From: Leptolinea sp964446955 | GTDB lineage: Bacteria > Chloroflexota > Anaerolineae > Anaerolineales > Anaerolineaceae | NCBI GenBank assembly: GCA_964446955.1 | Contig: CAYUQJ010000002.1 | Coordinates: forward strand, 1 to 64,000 | Reading direction: 5' to 3' | Length of the DNA: 64,000 nt | Shown: one piece after another, positions 50,152-58,581 of the stretch | How the letters are laid out: the number at the start of each line of letters is the position of its first letter | How positions within the stretch are numbered: position 1 is the first letter of the stretch | Notes under the pieces: generated by a model | Database searches by the model: none | The model's input: only the letters and a program-made list of their open reading frames with translations | Told to the model about the DNA's origin: nothing | Program-made: the position numbers and the translations under genes

Positions 50152-52257
50152 TTATCCTGCCATCTCAGGTGTATTCAAGGAAATATCGACCATTCCATGT
50201 GCCTGGACTTTGGTTCCCCCGCTGATCTCAGAAAAAGCGAGAACTACCAGATTGGGAAAGGCCTGTTCGATCAAACGACGGAAAGCAAGCCGCAATTCAC
50301 GCGGGCACAACAAAACAGGTGGATGACCTTCCTGAGCCAGCGCTTCCATCCGTTCACCGGTGGCGTTTAATATGGATTGGGCTGCCATTGTGTCGATCGA
50401 AAAACCAAGACCGCTGTCTGTTGCGCTGAGTGATTCCTTCAGAGTCATTTCCAACTGGGGAGACAGCGTGAACACATGAAGAAAACCATCTTCCTCACGA
50501 TACAAATTTGAAAGTGTGCGGGCCATTGTCTGTCGAACCGCCTCGGCCAGAATAGCCGGATCACGGGTGGACGAAGCATGTTTCCCGAGAACTTCGATGA
50601 TCCCACTGAGATCACGGATGGGAACCCGCTCTTTAAGTAAGTTCTTTAACACATCCTGAACATCACCCAGTCGGATCACTTCGGGTATCACACCCTCAAC
50701 AGCCGCCGGCGTCTTCTCTTTTAATTGGTTCAGCATTTCTTGAACCATCTGCCGGCTGAGGAGATCCGCAGCATGTGAGCGGATGACCTCTGTCAGGTGC
50801 GTGGATAATACCGCCAACGGTGATACCACGGTGTAATTCATCAATTCGGCGCGCCCCTTTTCAGCATCGCTGATCCAGAAAGCCGGCAGACCGAAGGCGG
50901 GTTCCGTAGTGGCAATTCCCTGCAAGTTCTCTTCAGACTGTGAGCCAGGGATGGCCAGGTAGCGGTCGATCATCAGTTCGCCGCGGGCAACTTCTTCCCC
51001 CCGAATCTTCAAACGATAAGTTTGTGGCGGAAGGCGCAGATTATCGCGAATACGAACCACCGGCAGTACAAAGCCTAATTCGCTCAACATCTGTCGGCGG
51101 ATATTGGTTATTTGATGCAACAGATTATCCGCACGTTCTTCATCAACCAGAGGGATCAATCCATAACCGACTTCCAACTCAAGGGGATCAATTACCACCA
51201 TCCCCATCATCTCTTCCGGTGATTCAAGCGTGGGAGCTGTGGGAACCTCCGGAGGGATCGCGGCGAGCTCGGCAGCTTTTGTTTCCTGTCGGCGGACGTA
51301 ATATGCACCGCCTCCAAGCACACCGGCAACCAGAATAAACGGGAATTTCGGCACACCGGGAATGAACATCATCAATCCGATGACTATGGCAGAAGCCAGC
51401 AGCGTGTTGTAATTGGAAAGCTGTCTGGACGCCGATTCGCCCAGTGCGCCCTCGTTGGCATTGCGGGTGATGATCAAACCGGCGGCAGTTGAAACCAGCA
51501 AAGACGGAATTTGAATGGCAAGGCCGGAACCGACGGTTAACAGTGTGTATGTCTTCAGCGCATCCATAAGTGAGAGATTGCGCTGGAACATGCCGATCAC
51601 AAAACCACCGATGATATTGACAATGATCACGATCACGGCAGCGATGGCATCACCACGAACAAACTTGCTCGCGCCGTCCATGGAACCATAAAAATCTGCC
51701 TCTGTCTGAATTTCCCGTCGGCGGGCACGAGCCTGTTCTTCATTGATAATACCCGCATTCAGATCGGCATCAATAGACATCTGTTTACCGGGCATGGCAT
51801 CCAGGGTAAAACGGGCGGCCACCTCAGCTACACGACCAGCACCGTTGGTGATGACCGCGAATTGGATGATCATGAGCATCAGGAAGATGACAACACCAAC
51901 CACATAGTTACCACCGATAACCAGGTTACCAAACACCTGGACAACCTGCCCCGCATCACCACTGATGAGGATCAAACGGCTGGTTGATATATTCAACCCC
52001 AGACGGAAGAGAGTGATCACCAACAGTAACGATGGGAAAATAGAGAAATCCATTGGCCGGTTGATGTAGAGGCTCAACAACATGACACCCAATGACATGG
52101 CCAGGTTCATGATAACCAGCACATCGACCACAACAGCCGGGATGGGAACGATCATCATCGCGATCAACATAACAACGCCTATGGCCATTATCATGTCATT
52201 GGATTTGAATATGGTCTTCCAATCAAAGCGGTTGATGGTTGTTTTTGCTGTTGCCAT
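50152..52257 (-). CDS. flhA: Flagellar export gate protein FlhA
   Basis: 701 residues: eight membrane helices in the first 330 residues, with the FHIPEP-type motif RFTLDAMPGKQMSIDADLNAGIINEEQARARRREIQTEADFYGSMDGASKFVRGDAIA, then the soluble docking domain. It forms the export ring that receives substrates and chaperones. The operon order fliR-flhB-flhA-flhF is the usual one. Confidence 0.97.
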   Translation of the reverse strand: MATAKTTINRFDWKTIFKSNDMIMAIGVVMLIAMMIVPIPAVVVDVLVIMNLAMSLGVMLLSLYINRPMDFSIFPSLLLVITLFRLGLNISTSRLILISGDAGQVVQVFGNLVIGGNYVVGVVIFLMLMIIQFAVITNGAGRVAEVAARFTLDAMPGKQMSIDADLNAGIINEEQARARRREIQTEADFYGSMDGASKFVRGDAIAAVIVIIVNIIGGFVIGMFQRNLSLMDALKTYTLLTVGSGLAIQIPSLLVSTAAGLIITRNANEGALGESASRQLSNYNTLLASAIVIGLMMFIPGVPKFPFILVAGVLGGGAYYVRRQETKAAELAAIPPEVPTAPTLESPEEMMGMVVIDPLELEVGYGLIPLVDEERADNLLHQITNIRRQMLSELGFVLPVVRIRDNLRLPPQTYRLKIRGEEVARGELMIDRYLAIPGSQSEENLQGIATTEPAFGLPAFWISDAEKGRAELMNYTVVSPLAVLSTHLTEVIRSHAADLLSRQMVQEMLNQLKEKTPAAVEGVIPEVIRLGDVQDVLKNLLKERVPIRDLSGIIEVLGKHASSTRDPAILAEAVRQTMARTLSNLYREEDGFLHVFTLSPQLEMTLKESLSATDSGLGFSIDTMAAQSILNATGERMEALAQEGHPPVLLCPRELRLAFRRLIEQAFPNLVVLAFSEISGGTKVQAHGMVDISLNTPEMAG

Positions 52258-52270
52258 TAATGTCAGTTCC

Positions 52271-53347
52271 TTATCCAGCCTGGGCAGAGGCCATCTGCCC
52301 GTTTTGATTCTTTAAGCGGTACACATATGCGAGAACTTCAGCCATAGCCACATATAGTTCGGGTGGTATGGGTTTTTCCAGATCAACCATTTTGTACATG
52401 GCACGGGCTAGTGGAACATTCTGAACGATCGGAACGTTATTTTCTTTCGCAATTTCCACTATCCGTTGAGCAACATGAAAAGCACCTTTTGCCACGACAA
52501 CCGGGGCTTCCATCTTTCCTGATTCATAGACAATCGCCACAGCATAGTGTGTCGGGTTCGTGACGATAACATCCGCCTTCGGAACACGGGTCATCATGCG
52601 CGATTGCGCCATTCGGCGCTGCTGCTGGCGGATACGTCCGCGCATGAAAGGATCACCTTCTGATTTCTTAAAGTCATCCATTACTTCCTGTTTGGACATC
52701 CGCAGCTGCTTCATGTAATTCCAGCGTTGGTAGGCATAATCTGCCGCCGCCAGAACGATGTACGCCCCGGCGACTCGCCACATCAAGCTGACCGCCAGAT
52801 TGGTCCACTGGCTTATAGCCTGAGCGATCGGCATTTGTATCAGATGGAGTATTGATTGGACATTGCCAATAATGAACGAGTAGACAGGCCATCCAACCAC
52901 CAGGAGTTTTAGGAGTGATTTGAGCATCTCAATCACACCCTGGAAGGAGAAGATCCGCTTGAATCCATTAATCGGATTTAAGCGGCTGCCATCAAAGAAT
53001 GGCCGCTTTGAAGACCACAAAAAATTGGTCTGAAGCAAAGTAGTGGCGACACCTATGACCAGCGTGGCCAAAACAAATTGCCCAAGCGGATTAATGAAGA
53101 ACATGAAATTTTGTATGGTGTAATCCCGCAGCCATATATCGGTAATATCCGTGGTCGGTAGATTGGTAACGGTGTACCGCATAAGATCGCCCAACCCGGA
53201 AATTAGGCTCTTGCCCGGGCCTGTCAATAACCAGATACTGGCAACCAGTGTTACCGCCGCATTCAATTCAATACTGCGGGCTACCTGACCGCGTTCGCGG
53301 GCTTCACGTATCCTTCCAGAAGTTGGGGCTTCAGTCTTATCGGCCAT
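52271..53347 (-). CDS. flhB: Flagellar export switch protein FlhB
   Basis: 358 residues: four membrane helices, then the cytoplasmic domain with the autocleavage motif NPTH (264-267) followed by YAVAIVYESGKMEAPVVVAKG. It changes export from hook to filament substrates under FliK. It ends 14 bp before flhA. A separate FlhB-tail paralogue lacks the NPTH motif (14330-14632). Confidence 0.97.
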   Translation of the reverse strand: MADKTEAPTSGRIREARERGQVARSIELNAAVTLVASIWLLTGPGKSLISGLGDLMRYTVTNLPTTDITDIWLRDYTIQNFMFFINPLGQFVLATLVIGVATTLLQTNFLWSSKRPFFDGSRLNPINGFKRIFSFQGVIEMLKSLLKLLVVGWPVYSFIIGNVQSILHLIQMPIAQAISQWTNLAVSLMWRVAGAYIVLAAADYAYQRWNYMKQLRMSKQEVMDDFKKSEGDPFMRGRIRQQQRRMAQSRMMTRVPKADVIVTNPTHYAVAIVYESGKMEAPVVVAKGAFHVAQRIVEIAKENNVPIVQNVPLARAMYKMVDLEKPIPPELYVAMAEVLAYVYRLKNQNGQMASAQAG

Positions 53348-53350
53348 TAG

Positions 53351-54112
53351 TTATGCACCCAGTATCTGCAGCATCCGCGGTCCAAGGTTTTTGAACGCGC
53401 GGTCCAATGAAGGAATGAGCAAACCGAACAACAGAGACAGGGCATAGATACCCACCCACACTTTTATGGGCAATCCCAGGAAAAAAACGTTGATCTGTGG
53501 GGCGACTTTTGAAAGAAGGCCTAGCGTTAAGTCGGTCAGGAATAATGCGCCAACCACAGGAATCGACATCTGAACTCCGGCTGTGATCAACCCGGAAGCT
53601 AACTGCAACAGCGCCTCAGGATTCATCTCCGGCAAAGGTTGGTTTAGCGGAAGCAATGTGAATGTGTCCCGCAAACCTAATAGAAACAAATGATGACCAT
53701 TTGTCAGAAGAAAATACAACATAACGACCAGGTAGAAGAACTGGTCCAATGTGCCACCGGCCCCGCTCATCGCCGGGTTAAACACCTGACCGGCGCCGAA
53801 TCCGCTGGACATATCGATCAATTTTCCGGCCGTCTGAAATGCGCCGAACGTAAGCGTGGCGGCAAACCCCGCCATAAAACCGATGATCAATTCACGTAAA
53901 ACCAGGCCGGCAAATGCCAGCCATGGTATGTAAACGGATTCCGCTGGAAGCGGGTTCCATGGAATAACGATCATTGCCAGGATCACCCCTAGCCCCACTT
54001 TCACCTGGTTTGGGATAACTTCACTGCCAAAAATCGGTACCTGGACAAGTATCGCTAATATGCGTGTCAACGCCAGGACAAAGATTTGAGTCTGCGCAAT
54101 AGAAATAATCAT
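53351..54112 (-). CDS. fliR: Flagellar export gate protein FliR
   Basis: 253 residues, highly hydrophobic, matching FliR (MIISIAQTQIFVLALTRILAILVQVPIFGSEVIPNQVKVGLGVILAMIVIP, GFGAGQVFNPAMSGAGGTLDQFFYL). I place the start at the ATG at 54112. An earlier TTG at 54139 would lie in the -10 hexamer of the promoter described separately. The ribosome site is weak. Normally it follows fliQ. Here a regulator and an HDOD gene separate them. Confidence 0.93.
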   Translation of the reverse strand: MIISIAQTQIFVLALTRILAILVQVPIFGSEVIPNQVKVGLGVILAMIVIPWNPLPAESVYIPWLAFAGLVLRELIIGFMAGFAATLTFGAFQTAGKLIDMSSGFGAGQVFNPAMSGAGGTLDQFFYLVVMLYFLLTNGHHLFLLGLRDTFTLLPLNQPLPEMNPEALLQLASGLITAGVQMSIPVVGALFLTDLTLGLLSKVAPQINVFFLGLPIKVWVGIYALSLLFGLLIPSLDRAFKNLGPRMLQILGA

Positions 54113-54135
54113 AGAAATTAATCCGGTTCGCTCTG

Positions 54136-54206
54136 TCAATAGGATACCGGATAGGCTCTGAACAGACTGTAAATTGAATGTGAAGCAGGGCTAAAGAATA
54201 CGTAAA
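54136..54206 (-). promoter_or_regulatory. fliR-operon promoter with five 11-bp direct repeats
   Basis: Five contiguous 11-base units on the minus strand (54196-54206, 54185-54195, 54174-54184, 54163-54173, 54152-54162) start TTTACG, TTTAGC, TTCACA, TTTACA and TTCAGA. All have TTYA at the start and exact 11-bp period. The -10-like TATTGA (54136-54141) begins 32 bp after the start of the fourth unit. It would drive fliR-flhB-flhA-flhF-fliA-flgF-flgG. This is the longest and cleanest copy of the element. Confidence 0.65.
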
Positions 54207-54218
54207 AAAAGCCGATAA
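54192..54218 (+). promoter_or_regulatory. Sigma-28-like promoter antisense to the response regulator gene
   Basis: Plus strand: TAAAGAAT (54192-54199), an 11-base spacer, GCCGATAA (54211-54218). The -10 is a full consensus match and the -35 has TAAAG. It points into the 3' end of the receiver gene at 54229-54612. Its -35 overlaps the repeat units of the fliR promoter on the other strand, so the match could be partly accidental. No coding region follows. Confidence 0.45.
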
Positions 54219-54228
54219 GATAAAATTT

Positions 54229-54612
54229 TTATGGCAGATACATCAGGGCTTTTTGTCTGAAGTTTTCCACATCAATGGGCTTGAGAATAAAATCGACTGC
54301 TCCCTGTTCCCTGGCCTGTTGGACGACTTCGCGAAAACCAAGCGAAGAGATAACCATGATTGGCATCTTCTTGCCCATACCGGCACTCAGAATATGGAAT
54401 TCACGCAAAAGGCCAAGCCCGCTGCAACCGGGAAGAAATAGATCCAACAATACCAGATCCGGTTTCCATTGCACAATGCCATCGCGAATCTTAGCCTCCT
54501 GGCTGGTTACCTTGACCTGACAACCCAATTCTTCCAAAGTGAGCGATAACAGGTCAGCCGTAACTCTCTCTTCTTCCGCGATCAGAACTCTGGGGGCCTG
54601 GATGGCAGGCAA
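54229..54612 (-). CDS. Single-domain receiver protein (atypical acidic pair)
   Basis: 127-residue receiver: phospho-Asp57 (LVLLDLFLPGCSGLG), Lys in FILKPID, but the acidic pair that binds Mg is EE (AEEERV) instead of DD. It is followed upstream by an HDOD gene, with a six-base gap, so the two probably work together. It sits between fliQ and fliR, splitting the usual fliP-fliQ-fliR row. An output domain is absent. Confidence 0.88.
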   Translation of the reverse strand: MPAIQAPRVLIAEEERVTADLLSLTLEELGCQVKVTSQEAKIRDGIVQWKPDLVLLDLFLPGCSGLGLLREFHILSAGMGKKMPIMVISSLGFREVVQQAREQGAVDFILKPIDVENFRQKALMYLP

Positions 54613-54618
54613 ATCGAC

Positions 54619-55494
54619 TTATCTCCCCGTTCCAAAATTCATTTTGTAATAGGTCAGCATCTGTTGGTTCATGGCTGATATCTGGTCTGGATTTAAGTTC
54701 AATATTTCATATGATTGGTCTTCGATTTTCCGATTACCAAGCCTGGAGAGAGTCTCCGCGTCAACCGGGGTGAGAGCATTCGCGATATTCGTAATGGCGG
54801 CCAACGCTTTATATTGGCCCGCTCCGGCAGGATCATGATGAAACTGAATCGAGTTAATCAACACCATCGGGAAGGTCCATTTTTGAGCCATAAGGCTTCC
54901 GATATACGCATGGTCAACGCCAAAAGCCTTCCGTTCTGTTTCCCAAAAAGTGTCGCTCTGTTTCTTGCGTGAATTGAAAACCCAGCGGTATTCTTCTTCC
55001 GCGAACTTGTTTAATACGATCTTGCCAATATCATGCAGTAAACCAGCCGAGTACGCTTCTTCAGGTTCAGGGTAATTGATCGCCCGGGCAAACCATTGAG
55101 CTGCAACAGCCGTAGCAACTGAATGCGACCACATATCACCCGCCGCCATATTGTAACCGGCCAGAGTCTGGTCCATGCCACGGCTGGCCGCAACCGCCAG
55201 TACCAAAGTCCGGATCCGTTTGTAACCAAGTCGCATTACCGCTTCTTTTAATGTCGCACAGGACGGTCCATATCCAAGGAATGCGGAATTTGCCGCCTGC
55301 AAAACGTTGGCTGCCAGAGCCTGATCCAGCCCTATGATCTCAGAGATATAACCGGCACTTGACCCGGGTTCATCCAGACTGCGAAGAATGCGCGTGATCA
55401 CCATTGGAATGGGACGCATCAATTCTATCGAGCGGAGAATTTTCTTTACCCGCCTATCAATAATTTGTGCTTCTTCGCTCTGCGGTGCTACCAT
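54619..55494 (-). CDS. HDOD-domain protein
   Basis: 291 residues, one HDOD domain: IELMRPIPMVITRILRSLDEPGSSAGYISEIIGLDQALAANVLQAANSAFLG and AYSAGLLHDIGKIVLNKF with HD-like residues. HDOD proteins often tune motility or c-di-GMP signalling. No other domain is attached. It is 16 bases after fliQ, in the operon of the motor genes. Confidence 0.9.
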   Translation of the reverse strand: MVAPQSEEAQIIDRRVKKILRSIELMRPIPMVITRILRSLDEPGSSAGYISEIIGLDQALAANVLQAANSAFLGYGPSCATLKEAVMRLGYKRIRTLVLAVAASRGMDQTLAGYNMAAGDMWSHSVATAVAAQWFARAINYPEPEEAYSAGLLHDIGKIVLNKFAEEEYRWVFNSRKKQSDTFWETERKAFGVDHAYIGSLMAQKWTFPMVLINSIQFHHDPAGAGQYKALAAITNIANALTPVDAETLSRLGNRKIEDQSYEILNLNPDQISAMNQQMLTYYKMNFGTGR

Positions 55495-55509
55495 GTTACT
55501 CCTGAATTT

Positions 55510-55782
55510 CTATTTTACTAAATTTGGTAGGTCGTTAAGTATAGCAGTAGTATAGCTGATAATCTGCTGCCCCATCCATCCACCAAACACCGCCAGAATT
55601 ACAATTATCGCGATAATCTTTGGAACAAAGGTTAAGGTCACTTCGTTAATCTGCGTGGCAGCCTGGATCAGACTGACAAGACTGCCAATCACCAGACTGA
55701 CCAGAAGAACTGGTCCTGCGATCGCGATGGCAATCATCAATGAATTTTGCGCGAACGTGATTAGATACGCTTCTGTCATCAC
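55510..55782 (-). CDS. fliQ: Flagellar export gate protein FliQ
   Basis: 90 residues with two membrane helices and the FliQ pattern SLIQAATQINEVTLTFVPKIIAIIVILAVFGGWM. It is part of the FliPQR channel. It lies five bases after fliP. FliR follows about 1.4 kb further, beyond the HDOD and receiver genes. Confidence 0.95.
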   Translation of the reverse strand: MMTEAYLITFAQNSLMIAIAIAGPVLLVSLVIGSLVSLIQAATQINEVTLTFVPKIIAIIVILAVFGGWMGQQIISYTTAILNDLPNLVK

Positions 55783-55787
55783 TGCCT

Positions 55788-56612
55788 CTAACTAAAACTG
55801 AGCAAAAGCGACCGGGTTACCAGATACCAGCCATCCACCATCACAAATAATAACAACTTGAATGGCAATGATACAAGTGACGGTGGCATCATCATCATAC
55901 CCATCGACAGGAGAATACTGGATACAACCATATCAATGACCAGGAACGGCACATAAATTACAAACCCCATAGTAAAAGCCGTTTTTAACTCACTGATAAC
56001 GAACGCGGGCATCAGCACCACCGTTCCTATATCTTCCAATGAGTTTGGACGTGTCTCACTGTTCATCGATATGAACAATTCCAGATCTTTTTCCCGCGTA
56101 TTCTTGAACATGAATTCACGGATGGGATCCATTGTCTTCTTCAAAAATGTTTCCTGATCAATAAGGTTCTCGGAATAGGGAGCAATGGCTTCATTGTTGA
56201 TTTTGTTGATAATGGGTGACATGCTAAAGAATGTCAGGAGTAGAGCCAGACCAATTATGACGTTGTTGGGAGGGGCGGTTGGCGTACCAATGGCATTGCG
56301 GATCATGGACAACACAATCACAATACGGGTAAACGATGTAGCCAACACAAGAATGGACGGCGCAAGGCTCAGAACAGTAAGTAGAACAAGGAGTTGAACC
56401 CCGCTGGCAATTTCTTTGGATTCGCCAGTCGGATCCAATGTTAGAGAAACACCGGGAGCAGTTGTTTCGGTCATGCCCGCACAACCAGAAAGCACGACTG
56501 TCAATAGCATCAACGCGATGGCCGCCCAGAAAAATCGGAAATTGACAGCCCGTTCACGGTTTGATCGGGTCTCATTTTTATTTTTTGCCAGAATGGTGAT
56601 GAATTTTTTCAT
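55788..56612 (-). CDS. fliP: Flagellar export gate protein FliP with a lipobox-like leader
   Basis: 274 residues: FliP core (VLLTVLSLAPSILVLATSFTRIVIVLSMIRNAIGTPTAPPNNVIIGLALLLTFFSM and the C-terminal helices). The N-terminal 44 residues form a basic leader and a hydrophobic stretch ending in LSGC (41-44), a lipoprotein signal. FliP usually has a non-lipidated cleaved signal. The FliO stop overlaps the ATG, which fixes the start. Confidence 0.94.
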   Translation of the reverse strand: MKKFITILAKNKNETRSNRERAVNFRFFWAAIALMLLTVVLSGCAGMTETTAPGVSLTLDPTGESKEIASGVQLLVLLTVLSLAPSILVLATSFTRIVIVLSMIRNAIGTPTAPPNNVIIGLALLLTFFSMSPIINKINNEAIAPYSENLIDQETFLKKTMDPIREFMFKNTREKDLELFISMNSETRPNSLEDIGTVVLMPAFVISELKTAFTMGFVIYVPFLVIDMVVSSILLSMGMMMMPPSLVSLPFKLLLFVMVDGWYLVTRSLLLSFS

Positions 56613-57100
56613 GGTTTTTCTTCAGGCGAATCACCCTGATGGGTGGATAAAAGAGTTTCGAAATCTTGGACAGGTGAAGAATCGCTATCCGCAGCATCCA
56701 ATTCAGTGATTAGTTGAATGGACGAATCCGTTGCGCCAATGAGAAATTCGCGATTATCTGTCTTCACCACGATCAAGGTTTGTCTTGGTGAAAGATAGAA
56801 ACGGTCCAAGACCGATATTCTCTGTCGGGACGGGCCAGTCTTTTTCAACTGCCATTTCCGGAAGAACAGAAAAGCGATATAGATAAGCCCGATGACGGCC
56901 ATCCACCGCAGGAAGACAGATATGGCCAACCCTGTGCTGCCGAATGTTCCGCCACCTTGTTCCGTTTCGACAGCAGGCAGGGGTTCGTTGATCAGCAACC
57001 CGATAGCAAGAACCACAAACAGGATAACGATCCATAGCCATGCAGTAAACCCCTTCACAGAACGAAGACGTTCCCAGGCCTGTTTCAGCTGGTCAAACAT
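56609..57100 (-). CDS. fliO: Flagellar protein FliO
   Basis: 163 residues. Two hydrophobic helices (about 20-37 and 55-75) and the FliO core (RISVLDRFYLSPRQTLIVVKTDNREFLIGATDSSIQLITELD) are present. It helps assemble FliP. It overlaps fliP by four bases. The first helix may act as a signal-anchor. Confidence 0.85.
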   Translation of the reverse strand: MFDQLKQAWERLRSVKGFTAWLWIVILFVVLAIGLLINEPLPAVETEQGGGTFGSTGLAISVFLRWMAVIGLIYIAFLFFRKWQLKKTGPSRQRISVLDRFYLSPRQTLIVVKTDNREFLIGATDSSIQLITELDAADSDSSPVQDFETLLSTHQGDSPEEKP

Positions 57101-57103
57101 GGT

Positions 57104-57517
57104 TTAATCTTTCGTTTCAGGCGCGATCAATTCAGTGATCCGAACGCCAAACTTATCGTCAACGACAACAACCTCACCGCGCGCCATGATATGTTCATTA
57201 ACATAAACATCCACCGGCTCACCGGCAATACGGTCAAGTTCAACAACCGAACCTTTTTGTAACTCAAGAACATGTTTAATGGACATTTGTGTTCGACCCA
57301 GTTCCACTGTGAATAACAGGTTCACGTCCATCAACATGTTTATCGCTGAACCCTCTCCAATGGTGGCTGGCTTTTGTTCCAATTGTTCTGTAGGTTCTTG
57401 CCCACCGGCATTGGTAGGTGTGCCGGCCAACATCGCGTTAATACTCTCCTGCAAAGCATCCATGCCCGGGTTTTCTCCATCCGTGGATTCCGTCGATTTC
57501 AGGATCTCGTCGTTCAT
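57104..57517 (-). CDS. fliN: Flagellar motor switch protein FliN
   Basis: 137 residues. The C-terminal SpoA domain (LMDVNLLFTVELGRTQMSIKHVLELQKGSVVELDRIAGEPVDVYVNEHIMARGEVVVVDDKFGVRITELI) is complete. It is a plain FliN with no CheC domain as in FliY. The N-terminal 60 residues are disordered and Gln/Glu rich. Confidence 0.95.
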   Translation of the reverse strand: MNDEILKSTESTDGENPGMDALQESINAMLAGTPTNAGGQEPTEQLEQKPATIGEGSAINMLMDVNLLFTVELGRTQMSIKHVLELQKGSVVELDRIAGEPVDVYVNEHIMARGEVVVVDDKFGVRITELIAPETKD

Positions 57518-57529
57518 TCGCCTAATCTC

Positions 57530-58567
57530 CTATTTTCCCGGGGCGTTTTTTGGGATATTTACCGGGCCGATTATTTGTACGGCCAGATGGTTTCCCTGTT
57601 TCCCTATACGGCCTTTATAGCGGGTCGTACCGGAAACTTTCACCATTAATTCCTGGTTTATGTTGCTATCCAAAACAAGAACATCACCAATGTCCAAACT
57701 GGACATTTCCTTGATCGATAACCGCACATTTCCCAGGATAACCTTGAGAGGAACTTCCGTCCGGTATAGACTTTCCAGATTGGTCTTGCGGGCGGATTGA
57801 TCGATGACCTGTTCTTTCTTCCCTGTAATGATCACATGAGGGTTAAGTTCATTGGCAACCGGCTTCAACATCGAATAAGGAATATAAAAGCTCATGGTCC
57901 CGGTTATATCTTTGATCACCATCTCAAAAGTGACCATCAAAACACGCTCGTTACCCATCATCATTTGGACCCAGTGTTGGTTGACCGTGCTGTCAATCAA
58001 CTTGGGCTCGATGCTGACAACCTTTCCCCAGGAGGCTTTAACATCATTCAGCATATTCTCAACAAGGTCCTGGAGTAGTGATTGATCAATCTCTGTCAGG
58101 GAATGATTGCGCCCCCGACTATCTGAAGCGCCACCCAGCCGTTGTTCCAGAATAACAAAATTTACATCATCACTGAATACAATACCGATCTGTCCGGGTA
58201 AAGGCGCCAGGGAAACCAGATGGTATAGCGTTGTTGGTGGCAGGTCCGCCATAAAATCGTGAAAACGTCCCTGTTCCGTGTGAACTACACGGGGACGAAG
58301 ATTGGTGCGAATAAACGAAGGTAAAGAATTGGTCAACCGTTCAGCCAATTCTTCATGAACAAGCTCAATAGCACGGATCTGATCTTTTGAAAATCTATCC
58401 GGAGACCAGAAATTGTAGGGGCGCACATTCTTCTCACCTGTGCCACCCTCCTTTGGTTGGCCGGCTTTACCCATAACATCAGCAAGGTTAATTCCTTCCT
58501 GATTTTCTGTTCCTTCGATTTCTATCGCCCCGTTGAGCAGGGCATCAATCTCCGCCTGGGTTAGCAT
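57530..58567 (-). CDS. fliM: Flagellar motor switch protein FliM
   Basis: 345 residues. The N-terminal LTQAEIDALLNG is the CheY-P binding helix. The middle domain is CheC-like and the C-terminal domain SpoA-like (ESLYRTEVPLKVILGNVRLSIKEMSSLDIGDVLVLDSNINQELMVKVSGTTRYKGRIGKQGNHLAVQI). It is the target of the CheY encoded at 10006-10362. AAGGTGAG precedes the ATG. Confidence 0.96.
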   Translation of the reverse strand: MLTQAEIDALLNGAIEIEGTENQEGINLADVMGKAGQPKEGGTGEKNVRPYNFWSPDRFSKDQIRAIELVHEELAERLTNSLPSFIRTNLRPRVVHTEQGRFHDFMADLPPTTLYHLVSLAPLPGQIGIVFSDDVNFVILEQRLGGASDSRGRNHSLTEIDQSLLQDLVENMLNDVKASWGKVVSIEPKLIDSTVNQHWVQMMMGNERVLMVTFEMVIKDITGTMSFYIPYSMLKPVANELNPHVIITGKKEQVIDQSARKTNLESLYRTEVPLKVILGNVRLSIKEMSSLDIGDVLVLDSNINQELMVKVSGTTRYKGRIGKQGNHLAVQIIGPVNIPKNAPGK

Positions 58568-58581
58568 AGCTCACCTTCTTC

